A stretch of DNA of 64,000 nucleotides, from positions 49,378,903 to 49,442,902 of the forward strand of contig NC_133771.1 in the NCBI RefSeq assembly GCF_003597395.2, given 5' to 3'. The notes beneath the pieces are model-generated. The model ran no database searches. It was not told where the DNA came from and was given only the letters and a program-made list of their open reading frames with translations. Both the position numbers and the translations under genes were made by a program. The DNA is from Chelonoidis abingdonii. Taxonomy: Eukaryota > Chordata > Testudines > Testudinidae. This document shows positions 57,822-64,000 of the stretch, in pieces (the stretch's first letter is position 1; every line of letters begins with the position of its first letter).

Positions 57822-59889
57822 TACTTAGATCTGCTTTCTGCAGTGTCTTCACTGCAGTGTGTCGATGGGAGAAGCTCTCCCATCAATTCCCCTTTTGCTT
57901 CTTTTTGAAGTGGAGAGTACCAGAATCGATGCTACAGAGATTGGCGGTTGATCTATCGTGTCTATACTGGACACGATAAATTGACCCCCGCTGGATCAAT
58001 CACTGCCCGTTGATCCAGCCGGTAGTGTAGACAAGCCCTTAGTATTGGTCCTACACGAACAAATCTGTGAATCTGTACTACGTGGTCAGTATATCCTATG
58101 TGAACAGCTTTGTGAGCTAGACAATGAGGATAGTGCCAAAGCTTTATGTTTGATGTTAGCTTGTTATCTGTATTCTGATCTACAACGATAATTAAATAAA
58201 CTAAACTAAGTCATAAAACATTCATATGATCCTGAGGCTGCTCATATGACCATCCAGCCAAGTCAGCCCCAGGACAGCAGGGAAGCACCATACTTCACAA
58301 TTGGAAATTTATATTCACATAAACCACTTTACACCCATTAACTGCAGTAAATATCTGAAACAAAGGCTCATTCCAGAGGATAGTGTGCAACCTGGTAGCT
58401 AAATATATTAAACTATATATTTAAACTATTGCTTGCCCGCCCCCCACCATAAATTTTACAATTAACTGGGAGTGAAGCTTTTTAAGGTGCTGATTAAGGA
58501 TATTTCACCCTATATTTCTTACACTACACCCCAGGACAGATGTCCAGGTGCGTTATTTGTATGTTTGACTTTATGAACATTATCAATGTGGCAACTGATA
58601 ATGAAGCTAGTCAAAACTATATCAGGTCTCTTAACACTAAGAAAAAATAAAAGGATGGGTAGCACAGTGTCTCTGACCAGAGTGAAGAGAAATGCTTGTT
58701 TTCTTACAATCATGTTATAATACTTTATAGCAGGGTAGCTTACAAACTAACAATAACAGATTTATAATGAAATATCATTATCTACACTGCTCCAGGAAAC
58801 CATGTTAGCATAATGCTGATTCTAATCTGGACAGAATCCAAGCTACTCACTGCCATGTTGAGAAGAAAGCATATGGGAAGAACCATGCATTTCTTCACCA
58901 GTTCAGCATCTTGGTTTCCTTTAAAAGTTAGGGTTAGTTGACAACAATAATACTCATAATTTTTCCATTGTTCCTATTACCTACTAATCACCCTCTTCTT
59001 GTGTACTGAATTAGCATTTCAGCTTTAAGAGACTCTCTTTCAGAAAAGCATGGATGGAGAGAAGTAGATATATGCAAGTCAACAAGTAGGAACTCTCTTA
59101 ACTTTTAAGTGTACATGTTATTTCTGAAAAGAATGCGAGGGAATAGGAGAGAGTTGGTGTGGTTAAGATGGTCTAGAGAACAGACCCAAGTTTTGCTCCC
59201 TCCCCGTTTTTTCCTGTATACAAGCCATGAAGATAGATTGGTTGCAATTAAATAGCCAACATTTGTCAACAATTATCTAAGAGTGCTACCAGAGATACAA
59301 GAGTGGTTTCCTAATCTATGAACAGGCTAAAATGAGGTCTCTAACAATTGTGTGGAAATTTTTAGCAAATCGTGATTTTTCAAAATGGTAGTCACCTGAC
59401 TCATAAAGGGCCATGCCCAGCCCAGGATTCCTTCCATGAATACCAAAGGCTAAAGGGCTGCACAGATCATTCTTTATTTTAAAGCAGCACTTCTCCTTCC
59501 GAAGAAGAGATGACTCACCTTGTATGGTAACTGGAGTTCTTCAAGATGTGTCCCTCTAAGCGGGTCCTCCACATCAGGATATGTGCATGCCTGTGCACTC
59601 TGGATTGGAGGCATTTTGTCAGTAGTGTCTGAACCTGTGCACTAGATGCCCTCGTGCTCTGGTACAAGGGCATATAGGGAGGGGTAGATCCGCCACCACT
59701 CCAGTTCGTTCTCAACCAAGAAAGTCCAATAAGAGACTTTGAGACAGAGAGGAATGAGGGCAGGCAATGGAGCACCCAAAGGGACACACATCTCAAACAA
59801 TTCCAGTTACTGCACAAGTTGAGTACCCTCTCTTTCTTCAAGTGATGTCCCTGTGGGTGTTCCATATCAGGAGACTTCCAAGCAGCACT

Positions 59890-60130
59890 TCCATCACAGA
59901 GAAGAGAGTTGAGGAGGTGGATTCAGCACAGATTGTAGAACAGTGTCACCAAAAGCCACATCAGCTCTGGAAGCAGTCATAAGAGAGTAGTGCTGGGAGA
60001 CTGTGTATATCGAAGACCAGGTGGCTTCTCTGCAGATCTCTGAGATAGGCTTGTTTCTCAGCAGGGCAAGAGAGGTAGATTGAACCCTGGTGAAGTATGC
60101 AATAACTCTTGGGAGGTGGGTGATCCCTTG
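59890..60130 (-). pseudogene. DIRS tyrosine recombinase, C-terminal remnant
   Basis: The minus strand reads STSLALLSRNKPISEICREA then TWSSIYTVSQHYSLMTASRA and DVAFGDTVLQSVLN, the family's C-terminal pattern ICxAATWSSxxTFxxHY that carries the catalytic tyrosine. The rest of the recombinase is deleted. Confidence 0.7.
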
Positions 60131-60145
60131 AGACTTTGTAGCAGG

Positions 60146-61119
60146 TTAAAATCCATCATGCAACCTATTTGAGTGTAAGTCACCTGTCCTTTTATGCACC
60201 CTGCACTGGAGATAAAAAGTCTGGGCAAAGCCATAACGGACCTCGTCCTGTCTAGGTAAAAAGCAAGAGCTCTTCTTGCCCTTGGGCAAGTATGCTCTGG
60301 CTATAGAGGAGTCCAGAGTAGCTCTGATGAAGTCTATTCGTTGGGTGGACGTGACAGTAGACTTTTCCATACTGAAGCGACGGGCCAGTGAGTGGAACAG
60401 AGACAAGATCTTCTGGTTTCTGTCTGTGCTTTGAGGAATGACCAGCCTTTTGGAAGTCAATCATCCAGATAGGGGAAAATGATTATTCTCATCTGACGAA
60501 GATGGGATGTGGCAGCCAACAGAACTTTGGTAAAGACCATTTGAGCAGTGCAAACGCTGAAAGGTACAACTCAATGGTGGCAGTGGTCTCTGTGCATCAC
60601 AAAACATAGGAAACCTCTGTGTGAAGGAGGCATGGCTATATGGAAATAAATGATCTGAAGGTCGAGGAAGGCAAACCAATCTCCCAGGTCCAGAAAGGGA
60701 ATTATTGCTTCTAATGATCACTTCTAATTTCTGCTACCATTCTGAACTGTTAAGTGTGGACAAAGCTGCTTATTGTCCTGAGGTCCAGAATTGGTCTCCA
60801 TCCCCCATTGTTCTCTGGAACCAGGAAATTACATGTAATAAAATTCTTTCCTGACTAAGTCAGGTGGGACAGGCTTGATTGCCCCCAGTGTTAACAGGAA
60901 CTGCACCTGATGCCTCAAGAGAATCTCATGAGAGGGGTCCCTGCAGAAAGAAGGAGGTGAGGAGGTAGACATAAGCTGAACTGGATGGAGTAATCTGTAA
61001 ATATCACCTCCCAGATCCATCTCTCCTAGATGATAAGCTCTCAGGAAGGTAGGGAATGAGAGAGAGAGAGGAACCACCAGGGTGGAAGGGGGATACGTGA
61101 AGCATAAAATCTGGAACAC
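60146..61119 (-). pseudogene. DIRS reverse transcriptase, broken
   Basis: The minus strand reads LLRHQVQFLLTLGAIKPVPP (61119-60829 frame). Further downstream are diverged remains of the palm (GPGRLVCLPRPSDHLFPYSH, a shifted version of D-L-x-D-A-Y-F-H-I) and then RNQKILSLFHSLARRFSMEK and DFIRATLDSSIARAYLPKG (60460-60146). No intact YLDD-type catalytic box in one frame. Frameshifted and inactive. Confidence 0.7.
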
Positions 61120-61489
61120 GAGAGTTTGTGACTCTTCATCAATGGGTCTAAATGGTCATTCCAAAGATGTTGCCAACTGGAACGTTGCAGTACAGGGCAG
61201 TCTTTCTATCAGAACCTGGGCTTCTTCTTGAAGGGCTGAGTTGTTCTAATGAGCTGGTAGTTGACTGAGTGAGACCGTTGAGCCATCTGTGACCCGCTGA
61301 ACTTTTTCTTTGCCATAAGTGTAAACATGACCAGAGATCGTAGCTTCACCCAGAATCCTTAAGAAAGTGAAGTGACCCATCCATAGCATTGCTGAATAAC
61401 TTGAGTCCCTTGAAGGGTGGGACAATCAATCGTGTTTTGTACCTCACAGAGGACTGCAGACAAAATGCTCTACACCTGATTACTGTTTC

Positions 61490-63380
61490 AGCCATCTAAT
61501 CAGGGCTGAAGAGCTGTCCTGGCAATTGTCTGGCCATCTGCTAAGAGAGTTTGAACTTGTTTCCTCTGATCCTGGGGCGAGTGTTCAATAAAGGGTAAAA
61601 ATTTGGAATAGTTTGTAAAACTGTATTTCATCAATAGGGTTTGGTAATTGGTTATTCTGAAGTGCGGTGTGGCAGAGGAGTACGTTTTTCCATGCCAGAA
61701 GGTCCAATTCTCTTTGTTTTTTATCAGAATGAATGGAATGGAATCGATGTTGTCTATTTCGTTTGTTGACTGTTTCCATGAGCAGGGAGTTGGGTGTAGG
61801 ATAGGAAAAGAAATATTTTGATCCTTTGGGTGGGATGTAATACTTTTTGTCCAACCATGTACATATAGGCAGTGCAGTAGCTGGGGTTTGACACACACTA
61901 CATGCCCAGGCCAAAAGAGTATCATTAATGGGCAGGGCGATTTTGCTCAGACAAGATGTGTGAAGGATATCCAACAAGGAGTGTTGGGGTTCTCTCTCTT
62001 TCAGTGGGATATATAGGATCTCCTCTATACACTTCATAAGGTCCAGAAAAGACTTGAAATCATCAGCATAAGATGGTGAAGGAGGCATGACAGCCTCATT
62101 TGGTGAGGAGGAGAATTTGCGGGAAGGTGATGTTTCTCCCTCCGCAGCTCTTGCTCCTTTGTATGATTGCACTGTTCGGAGGGATCTGAGTGAGGCATTT
62201 GTTGCTCTTGATATATCCTCTTATGAGATGGTACCGGTAAAACTAATCACCGTAAGGGGCCTATAGGTTCCAATACACCCACCTTGGTGGTGGGAAAGGG
62301 AATGGGGCAAGACTCCACCATTATTCGTGCTAGGATTAGGTGTATCCCTTGCTAAAGTGTACCCCAAGTGAAGGAGGTTGAAAAGGGAAATCCTGTATAG
62401 ATAGTTCAGAATCTGATAAGGAGTCATCTCCTGTGCCAATTGGAGGGGCAAATGGTGTCAATACCAATGGTTAAGTTGGCACTAGGGCCCCAAAGGGGTC
62501 CCGTAAATGCATGGGTATCAGAGGCTGTTGATATGAAGGTACCAGATGGTGCTGAGTTGAGATTGGCTAGAAATGTATCTGTGTGCCCTCAAAGAGTTTA
62601 TCAGGGACTGGAGGCCAAGATGGTACTGGAGGACAAGACATCATTGAAAATGGTAGGAGAGAGTAAGTAGGCTCTGTCAGGTGAGATGGTACTGGTGGGG
62701 AGTGTGTCTCTGTATTTCTCAGCAATGATGACTCAGATGCTCCAGGATCTGAAGGTCCACATTAGTCAAAAGACTGGACAGTACCAGGGACTCTGAGTAG
62801 GAAATATCGGGAGTCAGAATATCTGGAGGTACATAGATGGTGCTGAAGTACAATCTGTACGTCTTTCAGGTCTGGTTTCTGGAGATGGTATTGATTGTTT
62901 CAATCTGGCTCTGGAGTCCTTATGTATTGAAGCCATAGAGTTCAGTGCCAATGTAGGTACTGCTTAACATAGTTTACCAGACAGTTTGTTGGTATGTGGC
63001 ATGGTCTTCTTAGCCAGTGCCACAATCTCAATAGCAGAGGCGATGGGAGCCTCAGCAGTATGCATAATGAGACACAAGGTCTCCTCAGACCTATATCGAG
63101 TGGATGACTTTCCCTTTCTCATTTCCTGTTCTGGGGAAGGAACCCTTCTCTTCTTTGATGGGTAAGATGGTTCTGAAGGGCACCCTGGGTCTTTGCTTAC
63201 CATCGCAATAGAGATGGTCACCAGAGCTCTGTGGATCTAGTGTACAGGGGGGTGACTCAGATCCTGTTGGTGTCAGTGAGTGCTCCATTAACAAGAGTTT
63301 GAGCCTGTCCCTCATCAACGTATTAGACCTGCTCTTATACTCTGAGTAGATCTTGAATTTGGAGGGGATGTGTGACAACT
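61490..63380 (-). pseudogene. DIRS gag-like ORF, broken
   Basis: Minus-strand frames include LPINDTLLAWACSVCQTPAT and AWKNVLLCHTALQNNQLPNP (about 61630-61930), in the style of DIRS ORF1 (GRKAYSSATLQFRIANYxALL), and an N-terminal part at 62964-63378 (RDRLKLLLMEHSLTP). Frameshifts and stops separate the pieces. Role in the family: nucleocapsid-like protein. Confidence 0.65.
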
Positions 63381-64000
63381 CAAGCCAGCTTTAATGTCCA
63401 GTGCTGCTGGGGAAAGACCTATAGCAGGTCTGGCGGGGTTCAAAGCCTGGGTATTTGGGCATAGCCTGCACTCGAGACCGTGGATCAAAGGCCCGAGAAG
63501 AACAAAGGCACAATTCAGGCCAAAGAAAGGGAAGTGGAGCCCCTGCCCCCCTTTTTTAAAATGAAAATTGTGCTAAACAAAAACAAACAAAAAAAATACT
63601 TAGAAAATACAGAAAGAGGACACCGCAATGCTCATCTCAAGCCGCACGCAGTTGAGGGAGAACTGAAGTGGCAGCAGTTCCGCCTCTCACTACATGAGGA
63701 CCAGGATGTCTAAGATGGAAGTATGGATCCACGGACATTGCTGATGAAAAATCACTGATCCAGAGTTCACAAGCAAGTACACATCTTGAAATGGAGCACC
63801 CACAGGGACACTACTCGAAAAAGAGCCAGCTACACACAATACCTTATGTGGCCGCTTGAATGTGTCCCCTTCCCACTAGTAGAGTACTAGACAGACAACC
63901 AGAATTGCTTAGAAATATTACTCAGTGTCTCCCCTGATGTTTTAACATGGTAAACTGACAGCAAGGGAAAAAATGCAAATAATGAAGCAATATGACGACC

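Larger units (their letters stand above)
56472..58038. mobile_element. outer Harbinger-type MITE, split by two other MITEs
   Basis: Termini GGGCTATCTACACTACTGG and the inverse CCGGTAGTGTAGACAAGCCC, flanked by TTA on both sides (56469-56471, 58039-58041), as expected for Harbinger insertions. Its own sequence is 56472-56521, 57587-57630 and 57824-58038, including GTTGATCCAGC and GATAAATTGACCCC. Confidence 0.85.
59510..63830 (-). mobile_element. DIRS-like tyrosine-recombinase retrotransposon, internally deleted
   Basis: About 4.3 kb. Inverted ends: CTTCAAGTGATGTCCCTGTG at 59837 and its inverse (GGAGCACCCACAGGGACACT) at about 63793. Minus-strand order is gag-like ORF, reverse transcriptase, then only the C-terminal piece of the tyrosine recombinase, followed by an extra inverted pair at 59525-59810 (GTAACTGGAGTTCTTCAAGA against its inverse near 59790), as seen at DIRS ends. 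RNase H and most of the recombinase are missing between about 60130 and 60150. All ORFs are broken. Confidence 0.8.
55794..64000 (-). other. DST intron upstream of exon a, transposon-rich
   Basis: At least 8.2 kb without a recognisable exon. 55800-56460 holds a short tandem duplication near 56132-56175 (CTATACCTGACATATG / CTACACCTGACATATG) but nothing else. 58040-59500 shows nothing. 56472-58038 and 59510-63830 are transposons. The terminal exon of the epithelial BPAG1-e form is not here; no matching ORF exists. Confidence 0.75.

Noticed and set aside
58519..58713. Possible DST exon upstream of exon a
   Set aside because: The short ORF lacks resemblance to any plakin-family segment and has no convincing splice pair.

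Overview
The window is vertebrate nuclear DNA and holds one protein-coding gene, read on the minus strand: the middle of dystonin (DST, also BPAG1), a giant plakin/spectraplakin cytolinker. I can place 22 consecutive exons between 55793 (5' side of the transcript) and 183 (3' side). They have consistent splice sites and reading phase, total 10,480 bp and encode about 3,493 residues. Both ends of the gene lie outside the window. The identification rests on exon-by-exon agreement with my memory of mammalian DST, including order and phase; no alignment was run. The paralogue MACF1 is the only serious alternative and fits less well.

Layout in transcript order (high to low coordinates): 64000-55794 is intron filled with transposons, namely a copy of a DIRS-type tyrosine-recombinase retrotransposon with a large internal deletion (about 59.5-63.8 kb) and a three-deep nest of MITEs (56472-58038). 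At 55793-53539 are two small exons downstream of the plakin domain. At 52415-46467 is one 5,949-bp exon of 1,983 codons with plectin (plakin) repeats, then turtle-type tandem repeats and very acidic sequence; this is the muscle-type BPAG1-b insert. From 46254 to 183 nineteen exons encode the first part of the spectrin-repeat rod.

The introns are rich in repeats typical of reptiles: CR1 LINEs (4.2-4.8, 18.4-19.1, about 19.6-19.9 and 31.3-33.3 kb), an R4/Dong-like LINE with three later insertions (15.2-17.65 kb), hAT, Harbinger-type and mariner-type MITEs with recognisable target-site duplications, foldback elements, and old MIR/L2-like pieces. CR1, DIRS, R4-like LINEs and Harbinger MITEs together point to a turtle (Testudines), less likely a crocodilian.

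I found no second gene, structural RNA gene, CRISPR array or evident new system. The observations most worth a second look are the 12-residue and 13-residue tandem expansions inside the giant exon, a GC-AG intron, a 127-bp retro-insertion with a perfect 8-bp duplication and a hammerhead-like core, a long hairpin beside a DST splice acceptor, and two hAT insertions that put CpG-rich islands in introns.
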